Assembly (NCBI GenBank): GCA_963712835.1
Contig: CAVQJJ010000019.1
Span: 247,384-311,383 of the forward strand
DNA from: DATARH01 sp963712835
Lineage (GTDB): Bacteria > Pseudomonadota > Alphaproteobacteria > ATCC43930 > CGMCC-115725
Direction of reading: 5' to 3'
Length of the DNA: 64,000 nt
The notes under the pieces were generated by a model. It did not search any database. It saw only the letters and a program-made list of their open reading frames with translations, and had not been told where the DNA came from. The translations under genes were made by a program, and so were the position numbers. Shown here one piece after another: positions 1-8,910 of this stretch (within the stretch, counting starts at the first letter, position 1; each line of letters starts with the position of its first letter).

Positions 1-53
1 CCCAGGGCGAGGACACGGGACAGCCATTCCTCAACCTGCATTCGGAGAAAGCG

Positions 54-533
54 ATGCCCCAAATCGACCGGATTGGGCTTTCGGCGGCGGCCGTGGCGTT
101 GCTGGCGGTCGCGTCGCTGATTGGGACGAGAGCCGTAGCCGAACCGATGGTTTATACTCCACCGCCTGGTGCCGCCCCGCCGTGGGCCGGCACAAGCACG
201 ACCACCATGACAACCGAAACGAAAACCGATACGTCACCCGCGGCGATACCGGCGCACCCGACCGCGCAGCCCGTGATTGCCGACACGGGCATCGAGACGC
301 CCGATCAGATCACCGCAACACCCACGCAAGGTACAACGACGCCGACACACGCGGTCTTCCTGCATTCCGCTCCGATGGCAGGCTCCCCGGTGATCGGCAC
401 ATTGCGGCCGGGCGCGGTACTACATGTGCTCGCCACGGCCAATCCCGGGTGGACACAAGTCGAGACGCCGGCCGGATCGGGTTGGGCCTGGGGTAGCTAT
501 CTGGCGCCCGCCAGCTCTCCAACGCCGCAATAG
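54..533 (+). CDS. Secreted SH3-domain protein
   Basis: A 159-residue protein. Residues 1-29 form a signal peptide ending near AVA-EP. A Thr/Pro-rich low-complexity linker follows (about 30-95), then a bacterial SH3-like domain at about 100-155 (SPVIGTLRPG ... GWTQVE ... GWAWGSYL). Such domains usually bind peptidoglycan or peptides outside the cytoplasm; the ligand here is unknown. GGAG lies 6 nt before the ATG at 54. The SH3 part is clearly paralogous to the one in the gene at 1051-1725, so the two probably arose by duplication. A strong terminator follows the stop codon. Confidence 0.8.
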   Translation: MPQIDRIGLSAAAVALLAVASLIGTRAVAEPMVYTPPPGAAPPWAGTSTTTMTTETKTDTSPAAIPAHPTAQPVIADTGIETPDQITATPTQGTTTPTHAVFLHSAPMAGSPVIGTLRPGAVLHVLATANPGWTQVETPAGSGWAWGSYLAPASSPTPQ

Positions 534-563
534 GTGGCACTGGATAGCTGTTGCGGAGGCAGG

Positions 564-597
564 AAAAAGCCGTTCCGGCAAGCCGGGACGGCTTTTT
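564..597. terminator. Bidirectional Rho-independent terminator
   Basis: A 16-bp stem with one wobble pair and a 2-nt AA loop. It is flanked by A5 on the left and T5 on the right, so it can end transcription from both sides. It lies between the convergent genes at 54-533 (+) and 613-885 (-). Confidence 0.85.
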
Positions 598-612
598 CTT
601 TTTCAGCTGCGA

Positions 613-885
613 TTAGCGGCCGAGCACGCCGCCAACGATCGCGCCCGCCGTGCCCACCGCGGCGCCCGCGACGTTGCCGGCCGCGTTGACCGCGCTGCCC
701 GCGACGTAGCCAGCTCCGCCAACCGCCGCCCCGACCGGGTTCGGCGCATAGTAACGGGCGCCATGCGCGATGCAGGTGTTGTAGCGGTTCGAATACCAGT
801 AGCCCGGCCCGCAATACCGATCGGCCATCGCGCTGCTCGCCGCAACGGCGGTCAAAGCGGCGGCAATCACAAGTGTCTTGAGCAT
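613..885 (-). CDS. Small exported glycine-zipper-like protein
   Basis: A 90-residue protein with a signal peptide (MLKTLVIAAALTAVAASSAMA) cleaved before DRYCGPG. A short two-Cys segment (YCGPGYW ... NTCIAHG) follows, then an alternating Gly/Ala/Val tail typical of glycine-zipper envelope proteins. The ATG at 885 is chosen because GGAG sits 6 nt upstream; an in-frame ATG at 897 would add MEKT. Function is unknown. It lies convergent with, and between, the two SH3-protein genes. Confidence 0.65.
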   Translation of the reverse strand: MLKTLVIAAALTAVAASSAMADRYCGPGYWYSNRYNTCIAHGARYYAPNPVGAAVGGAGYVAGSAVNAAGNVAGAAVGTAGAIVGGVLGR

Positions 886-1050
886 CGTCTTCTCCATCCG
901 GCAAACCGTTTGTTCGGTAGTAAACGCACGACACCAGCTCGCGTTCCGGTGGACTTGCCGATCGCCGCGGAACGGCCGGGCGCCCCGCCGCGTTGCTTTC
1001 GGCAGAGGCTGGGGGACGGCCTTTCGTCGACCGGATAGATGGAGCAGGCC

Positions 1051-1725
1051 ATGCCCCTGAATACCTTTGCTGGCAAATTCTCGATGGCCGGCTCGCTCGC
1101 GGCGCTGACCATCGCCGCTCCGCCACTTCTCGGCGCCGCCTTCGCGCAATCCTACTTTCCGCCGCCGGGCTATGGTGTGGCGATCTATCCGCCGCCGCGC
1201 GAGGCGGTAGATGTTTACCCGCCGCCGGGTGCGGTGGAGGAGGTCAACCCGGTGCCGCGCGATCCGGTAAATGTGTATCCGCCGTCGGGTGAAGCGGAAG
1301 AGGTCACCCCGCCGCCGCGCGATGCCGTAGATGTCTACCCCCCGCGGAAGACGGTAGACGCCAATTGGCCGGCGCGCGATGCGGTAAACGTCCCCGCTCA
1401 ACAACTCTCGGGCACGACGACACCGATCAGCGCGGTCTCCATGCGAGCGGGGCCGGGCACCGACAATCCGGTGATCGGCACCTTGCACCCCGGAGTGCCG
1501 CTACAGCTTCTCGCCACGGCCAACCATGGCTGGATGCAGGTGCAATCGCCAACCGGCACCGGCTGGGTCTATGGCAGTTATCTCGCATCCGGCACCGGGG
1601 TGACTGGGCCGACCAATATCAGCGCTCAAGCGGCTACCAACGTCAGCGTACCGGCGTCGAACTCCGGCAGCAATCAGCCGGCCAGCGCCAGCAATCGGCC
1701 GCCGCCCGAAATCACCAGTCCTTGA
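1051..1725 (+). CDS. Secreted SH3-domain protein with Pro-rich repeats
   Basis: A 224-residue protein with a signal peptide ending near AFA-QSYF. A region of degenerate 20-residue repeats built on VYPP..G...EEV.P.PRD.V follows, then an SH3-like domain (NPVIGTLHPG ... GWMQVQ ... GWVYGSYL) and a Ser/Asn/Pro-rich tail. GGAG precedes the ATG at 1051 by 6 nt; the in-frame ATG at 1039 is the alternative. The SH3 domain closely resembles that of the protein at 54-533. It is probably periplasmic or cell-wall associated; function unknown. Confidence 0.75.
   Translation: MPLNTFAGKFSMAGSLAALTIAAPPLLGAAFAQSYFPPPGYGVAIYPPPREAVDVYPPPGAVEEVNPVPRDPVNVYPPSGEAEEVTPPPRDAVDVYPPRKTVDANWPARDAVNVPAQQLSGTTTPISAVSMRAGPGTDNPVIGTLHPGVPLQLLATANHGWMQVQSPTGTGWVYGSYLASGTGVTGPTNISAQAATNVSVPASNSGSNQPASASNRPPPEITSP
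1183..1392 (+). repeat. In-frame degenerate 60-nt tandem repeat
   Basis: About three and a half copies of a 60-nt unit (half-unit 30 nt) encode IYPPPREAVD, then two 20-residue VYPP-type units and a third degenerate unit. The period is a multiple of three, so copy-number change would keep the reading frame. Confidence 0.7.
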
Positions 1726-1825
1726 GCAAGCCTTGACGTAACGATGACCCGCGCCGGCGACTTGCCCCCGCCGCGCGCCGACCGATAACATCGCCCCAGC
1801 CAAGATTTGAGAAACGGGGCAGGGG

Positions 1826-3532
1826 ATGGAATACGACTACATCATCGTCGGCGGCGGGTCGGCGGGGTCGGTCATGGCGAACCGGCTGTCGGCGAAAAGC
1901 AGCAACAATGTGCTGCTCTGCGAGGCCGGGCAGGACACGCCCGACGGCCAGGTGCCGCCCGAAATCCTCGATTCCTACCCCGGCACCGCCTATTTCGACC
2001 CGCGCTTCCACTGGCAGGACCTTAAGGTTCACACCGAGATCGTCTCGCACAACCGGCCCGAGGAACGCCCGCCGCTGCGCAAATACGAGCAGGCGCGGGT
2101 GCTCGGCGGCGGCTCGTCGATCAACGGCCAGCTCGCCAATCGCGGCGCGCCGACCGATTACGACGAATGGGAGGCCAAAGGCGCCGCCGGTTGGGGTTGG
2201 CAAGATGTGCTGCCCTATTTCAAAAAGGTCGAGCGCGATCAGGACTTCGACGGCCCTTGGCATGGCAAGGAAGGCCGGATCCCGGTCCGCCGCATCTTCC
2301 CGAATATGTGGAACGGCCACGCCAAGGCGGTCGCCAACGCGTTCGAGCAGGCCGGCTTCCCCTATGTCGAGGACCAGAACGGCGAGTTCGTCCCCGACGG
2401 CTATTTCCCGATCACCATCTCAAATCTTTACGACCGGCGCGTCTCGGCGGCGATCGGCTATCTCGATAACGGCACGCGGATGCGCAAGAACCTGACGATC
2501 TCGGCCGAAACGCAGGTCATGGCGCTGCTGTTCGAGGGCACGAAATGCGTCGGCGTCAAGGCGTTGGTCAAAGGCCGGGAGCAGGAATTCCGCGCGAAAG
2601 AGATCATCGTCTCGTCGGGCGCGATCCATTCGCCGGCGCATCTGCTGCGCGCCGGGATCGGCCCCGCCGGCCAACTGCGCGACCTCGGCATTGAGGTGCG
2701 CACCAACCTCGCCGGGGTCGGTCAGCGGCTGATGGACCATCCCTCGGTGTCGGTGTCGTCCTTCATCAAGCCGGGATCGCGTCTCAACGGCCTGACGCGC
2801 CGGCATATTCTGCTGGCGTTGCGCTATTCGTCGGATGTTGGCGGCGCGCCAAAAGGCGACATGTTTGTCGCCGGGGTCAGCAAATCCGCCTGGCACGCGG
2901 TCGGCGAGCAGATCGCCTCGCTGCTGCTCGCGGTCTACAAGACCTATTCCGAGACCGGCCAGGTGCGGCTGCAATCGCGCGATTGGCGCGCCGAGCCGAT
3001 CGTCGAGTTCAACTTGCTTTCCGACCGCCGCGACCTCGAAAGGCTGATGCAGGGGTTTCGCAAGCTCGGCGCGATGCAGATGAGCGCCGCGCTCCAGCAA
3101 GCGACCAGCAACCCGTTTCCCGCCACCTATAGCGACAAGGTGCGGCAGATCGGCGTCGTCAACGACAAGAACCGGCGCATCACCAGCCTCGTCGCCAAGC
3201 TGCTCGACGGCCCGGCCTGGCTGCGCTCGTGGATCATCGACCGCTATATCGTCGAAGGCTTCCGCTTCGATCAGCTGATGACCGATGACGAGGCGCTCGA
3301 AGCCTTTGTTAGGAAGGCGACGATCGGCGTTTGGCACGCGACCTGTACTTGCCGCATGGGCGGCGACGACGACCCGATGGCGGTGACCGACAATCAGGGC
3401 CGCGTGAGGGGTGTCGCTGGGTTGCGCGTCGTCGACGCCTCGCTGTTTCCGGCGGTGCCCTGCGCCAACACCAACTTCCCGACCCTGATGACGGCGGAGA
3501 AAATTAGCGCCGCGATCCTGTCAGCCGCGTGA
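1826..3532 (+). CDS. GMC-family FAD oxidoreductase
   Basis: A 568-residue flavoenzyme of the glucose-methanol-choline family. The N-terminus carries the dinucleotide fold (YDYIIVGGGSAGSVMANRLS). The second GMC signature region is seen at ARVLGGGSSINGQ and at SSGAIHSPAHLLRAGIGP. The C-terminal catalytic part has WHATCTCRMG and the Asn-containing ANTNFPTLM, matching the family's His/Asn pair. It probably oxidises an alcohol, but the substrate cannot be deduced. It is a stand-alone gene with no partner cytochrome or aldehyde dehydrogenase nearby. Confidence 0.9.
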   Translation: MEYDYIIVGGGSAGSVMANRLSAKSSNNVLLCEAGQDTPDGQVPPEILDSYPGTAYFDPRFHWQDLKVHTEIVSHNRPEERPPLRKYEQARVLGGGSSINGQLANRGAPTDYDEWEAKGAAGWGWQDVLPYFKKVERDQDFDGPWHGKEGRIPVRRIFPNMWNGHAKAVANAFEQAGFPYVEDQNGEFVPDGYFPITISNLYDRRVSAAIGYLDNGTRMRKNLTISAETQVMALLFEGTKCVGVKALVKGREQEFRAKEIIVSSGAIHSPAHLLRAGIGPAGQLRDLGIEVRTNLAGVGQRLMDHPSVSVSSFIKPGSRLNGLTRRHILLALRYSSDVGGAPKGDMFVAGVSKSAWHAVGEQIASLLLAVYKTYSETGQVRLQSRDWRAEPIVEFNLLSDRRDLERLMQGFRKLGAMQMSAALQQATSNPFPATYSDKVRQIGVVNDKNRRITSLVAKLLDGPAWLRSWIIDRYIVEGFRFDQLMTDDEALEAFVRKATIGVWHATCTCRMGGDDDPMAVTDNQGRVRGVAGLRVVDASLFPAVPCANTNFPTLMTAEKISAAILSAA

Positions 3533-3540
3533 TCTCCTAC

Positions 3541-3789
3541 CTATCGAGACCAATAGCTCGGTTGGCCGTAGGTCGGCGGCATGATTTGGCTGCAGGGCTG
3601 GGTGTCCCAGGGCCCCTTTTGCGGGCAGGGGCCTTGGCCGCTCGTGTAGGGGTCGTAGCTCCAAGATGGCGGCGTTCGCGCAGGCCCTCGGTAAGGAGCT
3701 GTCCGGTATTGCTGGGCCTGCGCCCCGACCGCCAACGCGCCCGCTAGAAACGCAGCAGCAAGTATCAATCGCGTGGCCTTCATTTCCAT
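3541..3789 (-). CDS. Small exported Cys-containing hypothetical protein
   Basis: An 82-residue protein with a clear signal peptide (MKATRLILAAAFLAGALAVGAQA-QQ). The mature part is rich in Pro, Tyr and Gln and has two Cys (GPCPQK, TQPCSQ). It is convergent with the GMC gene, with only 8 nt between them. The start is ambiguous between two closely spaced ATGs (MEMKAT or MKAT). Function is not recognised. Confidence 0.55.
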   Translation of the reverse strand: MEMKATRLILAAAFLAGALAVGAQAQQYRTAPYRGPARTPPSWSYDPYTSGQGPCPQKGPWDTQPCSQIMPPTYGQPSYWSR

Positions 3790-3954
3790 CTCTTTCGTCG
3801 GCGTTATTGTTCAAACAGGCTGACCAATTGGGCGTTCCTTGGGCTCGCGGTGGCTCGCGCTTGCGCGATTTCGCGTCTTTCTATACGCGCCGCGTATCCT
3901 TTTTGCTCCCGGCACCGCCTATCGCTAGGATGGACGAAGAACAGGGAGACACCG

Positions 3955-4965
3955 ATGCGCTTTGGCATTTTCGACCATCTCGACGATAGCGGGCGGCCGC
4001 TCAACCAGCATTTCGAGCAGCGCCTGCAGTTGACCGAGGCCTATGACCATCTCGGCTTCTATGCCTATCACCTGGCCGAGCACCACAACACGCCGCTCGG
4101 CTACGCCCCGTCGCCGAGCGTCTTTTTGTCGGCCGTCGCCCAGCGCACCAAAAAGCTCAAATTCGGCCCGATGGTCTATTTGCTGCCGCTCTACCACCCG
4201 CTCAGGCTGATCGACGAAGTTTGCATGCTCGACCAGATGTCGAACGGCCGGTTCCTCTACGGCGTCGGGCGCGGCATCTCGCCGGTCGAGGTCGGGTTTT
4301 ACGGGGTCGATTTCGCCACCGGGACCGAGCAGTTCCGCGAATGCTTCGAGGTGACGCGTATCGGCTTCACCGAGGACCGGCTGACCTTTCACGGCAAGTT
4401 CTATAATTTCGACCGCGTGCCGGTGCCGATGAAGCCGGTGCAGCAACCCTATCCCGAGTTGTGGTACGGCATCGGCCGGCCGGAGAGCATTCCCTGGGCG
4501 GCCGAGCACGGCGCGCACATCGTCGCGCGCCGGCCGATCCCCGCGGTGCGCCAGGTCGTCGAGGCCTATCGGGGCGAATGGCAGAAGCTCGGCCGCGCCG
4601 AGGCCGATCTGCCGCTGATGGGGGTCAATCGCCACATCGTCGTCGCCGACAGCGACAAGGAGGCGCGCGACATCGCCGGCCGCGCCTATCCGGCGTGGCG
4701 CCACCACATGGGGCAGCTGTGGCACGAGTATAACGTGCCGTTCCCGCTGGAGGCGGCGCTGCCGCCGGAATTCGAGACGATTTTGGAGCGCGGCGATGCG
4801 GTCGCCGGGACGCCGGAGACCGTGCGCAAATTCATTGCCCACGAGATCGCCGAAACCGGCATCAATTATTATGTCTGCGATTTCGCCTTCGGCACGATCA
4901 GCCATGCCGACGCGCTGCGCTCGACCGAGCTCTTCGCCAAGGAGGTCATGCCGGCTTTTGCGTAG
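3955..4965 (+). CDS. LLM-class flavin-dependent oxidoreductase
   Basis: A 336-residue member of the luciferase-like (bacterial luciferase/F420 or FMN) monooxygenase family. Supporting signatures are the start MRFGIFDHLDD, LAEHHNTPLGYAPSPSVFL, PLYHPLRLIDEVCMLDQMSNGR and the GVGRG strand. GGGA lies 8 nt before the ATG at 3955; in-frame codons upstream do not look like the family. It probably acts with a separate flavin reductase, not seen here. The substrate is unknown. Confidence 0.88.
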   Translation: MRFGIFDHLDDSGRPLNQHFEQRLQLTEAYDHLGFYAYHLAEHHNTPLGYAPSPSVFLSAVAQRTKKLKFGPMVYLLPLYHPLRLIDEVCMLDQMSNGRFLYGVGRGISPVEVGFYGVDFATGTEQFRECFEVTRIGFTEDRLTFHGKFYNFDRVPVPMKPVQQPYPELWYGIGRPESIPWAAEHGAHIVARRPIPAVRQVVEAYRGEWQKLGRAEADLPLMGVNRHIVVADSDKEARDIAGRAYPAWRHHMGQLWHEYNVPFPLEAALPPEFETILERGDAVAGTPETVRKFIAHEIAETGINYYVCDFAFGTISHADALRSTELFAKEVMPAFA

Positions 4966-4972
4966 GGTCGGG

Positions 4973-5369
4973 TCACTCGGCTGCCTCGGCGCGCTGGATC
5001 AGCACATCGAGCCAGCGATGGAGCACGGCCGAATGATCGGTGAGCCGCTCTTCGATTTCGGCGCCGAGATCGCCGCGATACATGTGGACAGCGAGATTGC
5101 ACCATCTTAATCGCGCGCTCGGCGTCTTCATCCAACAGCCATCCGACCCGCCGCGCCGCGCGGATAGCGCCGTTTGGCGAAGCTATCTCGATTTGCTCCG
5201 GCTGGCTGAGAAGCTGCTGGCAGGCTTTCCACACGGCTTCGAACGTTTAGATGAGGCGCAGGATCGCGCTGTCGCGCTCGAAAAGGGAGCGCGGCACCCG
5301 ATCTATCGCCTCATCCAGGGTGGCGAGCCCGGCTTTGGCCTCCGCCAGACGGCGATCTAGTCTCTCCAC
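4973..5369 (-). pseudogene. Decayed HEPN-type partner of MNT nucleotidyltransferase
   Basis: This resembles the HI0074-type HEPN substrate-binding/toxin partner of minimal nucleotidyltransferases. From a GTG at 5369, overlapping the MNT stop, the frame reads MERLDRRLAEAKAGLATLDEA ... ERDSAILRLI. It then meets an in-frame TAA where families of this type have Gln-Thr-Phe-Glu (TFEAVWKACQQLL continues in frame). A later frameshift near 5105 moves the HEPN motif RNLAVHMYRGD and the tail ending RAEAAE into another frame. Both lesions should abolish the product. Confidence 0.65.
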
Positions 5370-5645
5370 TTGATGCCTTCGCGGCGTACCTCGTCGAGCA
5401 GCTCGGATGCGGCGCGGCGCAAATCGACAAGGGATCGAGCTATCTTCGATATCGGCTTCGAGAAGCGCAAAAAACGCTGACGGCAGCTCGCCATGCGGCA
5501 GGATCGCGATGTCGATATCGCTGTGCTGCATGACCTCGTCGTGCGCACACGAGCCGAACAGCCATACCTCGGCGTCGTGGTCGTTGAGCGCCGCGAGCAT
5601 AATATGCTTGAGCCCATCAATGGCCTTCAGGCGTGTCGTGTTCAT
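5357..5645 (-). pseudogene. Frameshifted MNT-type nucleotidyltransferase
   Basis: The N-terminal frame begins MNTTRLKAIDGLKHI and carries the minimal nucleotidyltransferase motif VWLFGSCAHDEVMQHSDIDIAIL (Gly-Ser plus the Asp-x-Asp metal ligands). After SSIP, near 5430, the family-like continuation LVDLRRAASELLDEVRREGI lies in another reading frame and ends at 5357, so a small deletion has shifted the frame. MNT proteins normally act as antitoxins or AMPylators of a HEPN partner, encoded next and also broken here. Confidence 0.65.
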
Positions 5646-5683
5646 TGCCTACCTGTTCGATCACCGAAATGCAGGAAGCACAG

Positions 5684-6016
5684 TCACAATCCCCGGCCTT
5701 TTTTCCAAGCGGTCGCGAACGCCTCATTGACGTGATAGAGCCGTTCACTTCTATCAAAGATTAGCCAGGGGTCTTTCGTCAGTCTGCGGTCTTTGCCGTG
5801 TATGATCTTTGTCACGGGATTTATATACGCGTTATCTCTTACTACTCCAACATACGTGGACTCCGGAATTCCGTTTATTTGACGACATTTCTCTTCTAAA
5901 TCCTTTATCGAAATTGGATAATTCAAAACTAAAAAATCAATAAATTCAACTCTTTGAGGCACGCGACCTTGGCTGGTTTTGAACATTACCTCGGAGACGG
6001 CTGCATCCCAGTTCAT
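5684..6016 (-). CDS. AT-rich orphan hypothetical protein
   Basis: A 110-residue protein beginning MNWDAAVSEVMFKTSQGR. It has a mixed helix/strand look, no membrane segment and no motif I recognise. The coding DNA is much more AT-rich than its neighbours, which suggests recent transfer. It starts 26 nt after the uvrA stop on the same strand, with a weak AGGA-type ribosome site. It sits beside the decayed MNT/HEPN pair and may be another remnant of the same insertion. A function cannot be assigned. Confidence 0.6.
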   Translation of the reverse strand: MNWDAAVSEVMFKTSQGRVPQRVEFIDFLVLNYPISIKDLEEKCRQINGIPESTYVGVVRDNAYINPVTKIIHGKDRRLTKDPWLIFDRSERLYHVNEAFATAWKKGRGL

Positions 6017-6042
6017 TCGTAATTTCCTAATTCCTCGCGGCC

Positions 6043-8910
6043 TCATTCCGCCGCGCTGCTCGCGACGCGGCGCGGGGCGGTGAGGCGCCGCGCCAGATAG
6101 GGCCGGAGATAGTGCCCCGTATGGCTTTCCGCCACCGCGGCGACCTCCTCGGGCGTGCCGGTCGCGACGATGCGGCCGCCGCCGTCGCCGCCCTCGGGGC
6201 CGAGATCGATCATCCAGTCGGCGGTCTTGATGACTTCGAGATTGTGCTCGATGACCAGCACCGTGTTGCCGGCCTCGACCAGCGCGTGCAGCACCTCGAG
6301 GAGCTTGCGCACGTCCTCGAAATGGAGGCCCGTGGTCGGCTCGTCGAGGATGTAGAGCGTGCGGCCGGTCGCGCGGCGCGACAATTCCTTCGACAGCTTG
6401 ACCCGCTGCGCCTCGCCGCCCGACAGCGTCGTCGCCGGCTGGCCGACATGGATGTAGCCGAGCCCGACGCGCTGCAGCGTCACCAGCTTCTCGCGGATCG
6501 ACGGCACGGCGCGGAAGAAATCGGCGCCCTCGTCGACCGTCATGTCGAGCACGTCGGCGATCGACTTGCCGCGGAACAGCACTTCCAGCGTCTCGCGGTT
6601 GTAGCGCTTGCCCTTGCAGACGTCGCACTGCACGTAGACGTCGGGCAGGAAGTGCATCTCGATCTTGATGACGCCGTCGCCTTGGCACGCCTCGCACCGC
6701 CCGCCCTTGACGTTGAACGAGAAACGCCCCGGCTGGTAGCCGCGCGCCTTGGCCTCGGGCAGGCCGGCGAACCAGTCGCGGATCGGGGTGAAGCAGCCGG
6801 TATAGGTCGCCGGGTTTGAGCGCGGTGTGCGGCCGATCGGCGACTGGTCGATATCGACGATCTTGTCGAGGAACTCGACGCCCTCCAGCCGCTCGAACGG
6901 CGCCGGCTGCTCGCGCGCGTTGTTGAGCCGCTTGGCGAGCGCCTTGTAGAGCGTCTCGACGATCAGCGTCGATTTCCCGCCGCCCGACACGCCGCTGACG
7001 CAGCAGAACGTGCCGAGCGGGATTTCCGCCGTCACGTTCTTCAGGTTGTTGCCGCGCGCGCCGACCAGGCTGAGGATTTGCCGCTCGTGGCCGCGCCGCC
7101 GTCGCTCGGGGATCGGGATCTGCTTCATCCCGGTCAAATACTGGCCGGTGATGCTCTCCGGCGCCTGCATGACCTGGTCGGGGGTGCCCTCGGCGACGAG
7201 ATGTCCGCCATGAATGCCGGCGCCGGGGCCCATGTCGACGAGATAATCGGCGCTGCGGATCGCCTCCTCGTCGTGCTCGACCACAATGACCGTATTGCCC
7301 AGGTCGCGCAGCCGCCTGAGGGTCGCGAGCAGCCGGTCGTTGTCGCGCTGGTGCAGCCCGATCGACGGCTCGTCGAGCACGTAGAGCACGCCGGTCAGCC
7401 CCGAGCCGATCTGCGACGCCAGCCGAATGCGCTGGCTTTCGCCGCCCGACAAGGTCGCCGACGCGCGCGACAGGGTCAGGTATTCGAGTCCGACATTCTT
7501 CAAAAAACCCAGCCGCTCGTTGATCTCCTTGAGGATGCGGGCGGCGATCTCGCTCTGGCTCGGGGTCAAGGTCGCGTCGACTGCGGCGAACCAATCGACC
7601 GCGTCGAGGATCGACAGCGCGGTCGCCTCGCTGATGCTGCGGCTGGCGATTTTGACCGCCAGCGCTTCGGGCTTGAGCCGCGCGCCGTCGCACACCTCGC
7701 AGGTGCGCGCCGCCTGGTAGCGGCCGAGTTCCTCGCGCACCCAGGCGCTGTCGGTCTCGCGGTAGCGCCGCTCCATATTGGGCAGCACACCCTCGAACGG
7801 GCGGTCGGTCGAGTACTGCCGCAGGCCGTCGTCATAGGTCATCTTGATCGGCTCGGAGCCGGAGCCGTTGAGGATCGCGCCGCGCATCTTCTCGGGCAGG
7901 TCGCGCCACGGCGTGTGCATGCTCTGCTTGAAGTACCGGGCGATGCTTTCGAGCGTCTGCGTGTAATAGGGCGACGACGAATGCGACCATGGGCTCACCG
8001 CGCCGTCGTAAAGGCTGCGGCTGTCGTCATGCACCACGAGATCGGCGTCGAAATAGAGCTTGGTGCCGAGCCCGTCGCAGGACGGACAGGCGCCGAACGG
8101 GTTGTTGAATGAGAACAGCCGCGGCTCGATCTCGGGGATCGTGAAGCCCGACACCGGACAGGCGAATTTCGACGAGAAGATCGTCTCCTCGCCGCTGTCG
8201 GCGTCTTCGGTGATCGCCAGCCCGTCGGCGAGACCCAACGCGGTCTCGAACGAATTGGCGAGCCGGTTGCCGAGCTCCGGCGACACGACCAACCGGTCCA
8301 CCACCACCGAGATATCGTGCGTGAAGTTCTTCTTGAGGTCGGGAACCTCCTCGACCTCGTACATCTTGCCGTCGACCTTGACGCGCTGAAACCCGCGCTT
8401 CTGCAGGTCGGCCAGCTCCTTTTTGTATTCGCCCTTGCGACGGCGGGCGATCGGCGCCATCAGATAGAGCCGCGTGCCTTCCTTCATCGCCAGCACGCGG
8501 TCGACCATCTGCGACACGGTCTGCGACACGATCGGCAAGCCCGTCGCCGGCGAATAGGGCACGCCGACCCGCGCCCACAAGAGGCGCATGTAGTCGTAGA
8601 TCTCGGTCACCGTGCCGACCGTCGAGCGCGGGTTGCGCGAAGTCGTCTTCTGCTCGATCGAGATCGCCGGCGACAAGCCCTCGATCAATTCAACGTCGGG
8701 CTTCTGCATCAGCTCGAGGAACTGCCGGGCGTAGGCGCTCAGGCTCTCGACATAGCGGCGCTGGCCCTCGGCATAGATCGTGTCGAAGGCGAGCGACGAC
8801 TTGCCCGAACCCGACAGCCCGGTGATCACCACCAGGCTGTCGCGCGGCAGGTCGACATCGATGTTCTTTAAATTGTGCTCCCGCGCGCCGCGGATGCGGA
8901 TCGATTGCAT
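6043..8910 (-). CDS. uvrA: Excinuclease ABC subunit A (UvrA)
   Basis: A 955-residue DNA-damage sensor of nucleotide excision repair that loads UvrB onto lesions. It has two ABC ATPase modules. The first Walker A is GLSGSGKSSLAFDT near residue 35, the second GVSGGGKSTLIVET. Both signature loops are present (LSGGESQRIRL, LSGGEAQRVKL). Zinc-finger cysteines appear around CPVSGF ... CPSC and CEACQGDG ... CDVCKGK. The length is normal and the start MQSIRIRGAREHNLKNID is canonical. No clear alphaproteobacterial LexA box lies upstream. Confidence 0.98.
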   Translation of the reverse strand: MQSIRIRGAREHNLKNIDVDLPRDSLVVITGLSGSGKSSLAFDTIYAEGQRRYVESLSAYARQFLELMQKPDVELIEGLSPAISIEQKTTSRNPRSTVGTVTEIYDYMRLLWARVGVPYSPATGLPIVSQTVSQMVDRVLAMKEGTRLYLMAPIARRRKGEYKKELADLQKRGFQRVKVDGKMYEVEEVPDLKKNFTHDISVVVDRLVVSPELGNRLANSFETALGLADGLAITEDADSGEETIFSSKFACPVSGFTIPEIEPRLFSFNNPFGACPSCDGLGTKLYFDADLVVHDDSRSLYDGAVSPWSHSSSPYYTQTLESIARYFKQSMHTPWRDLPEKMRGAILNGSGSEPIKMTYDDGLRQYSTDRPFEGVLPNMERRYRETDSAWVREELGRYQAARTCEVCDGARLKPEALAVKIASRSISEATALSILDAVDWFAAVDATLTPSQSEIAARILKEINERLGFLKNVGLEYLTLSRASATLSGGESQRIRLASQIGSGLTGVLYVLDEPSIGLHQRDNDRLLATLRRLRDLGNTVIVVEHDEEAIRSADYLVDMGPGAGIHGGHLVAEGTPDQVMQAPESITGQYLTGMKQIPIPERRRRGHERQILSLVGARGNNLKNVTAEIPLGTFCCVSGVSGGGKSTLIVETLYKALAKRLNNAREQPAPFERLEGVEFLDKIVDIDQSPIGRTPRSNPATYTGCFTPIRDWFAGLPEAKARGYQPGRFSFNVKGGRCEACQGDGVIKIEMHFLPDVYVQCDVCKGKRYNRETLEVLFRGKSIADVLDMTVDEGADFFRAVPSIREKLVTLQRVGLGYIHVGQPATTLSGGEAQRVKLSKELSRRATGRTLYILDEPTTGLHFEDVRKLLEVLHALVEAGNTVLVIEHNLEVIKTADWMIDLGPEGGDGGGRIVATGTPEEVAAVAESHTGHYLRPYLARRLTAPRRVASSAAE

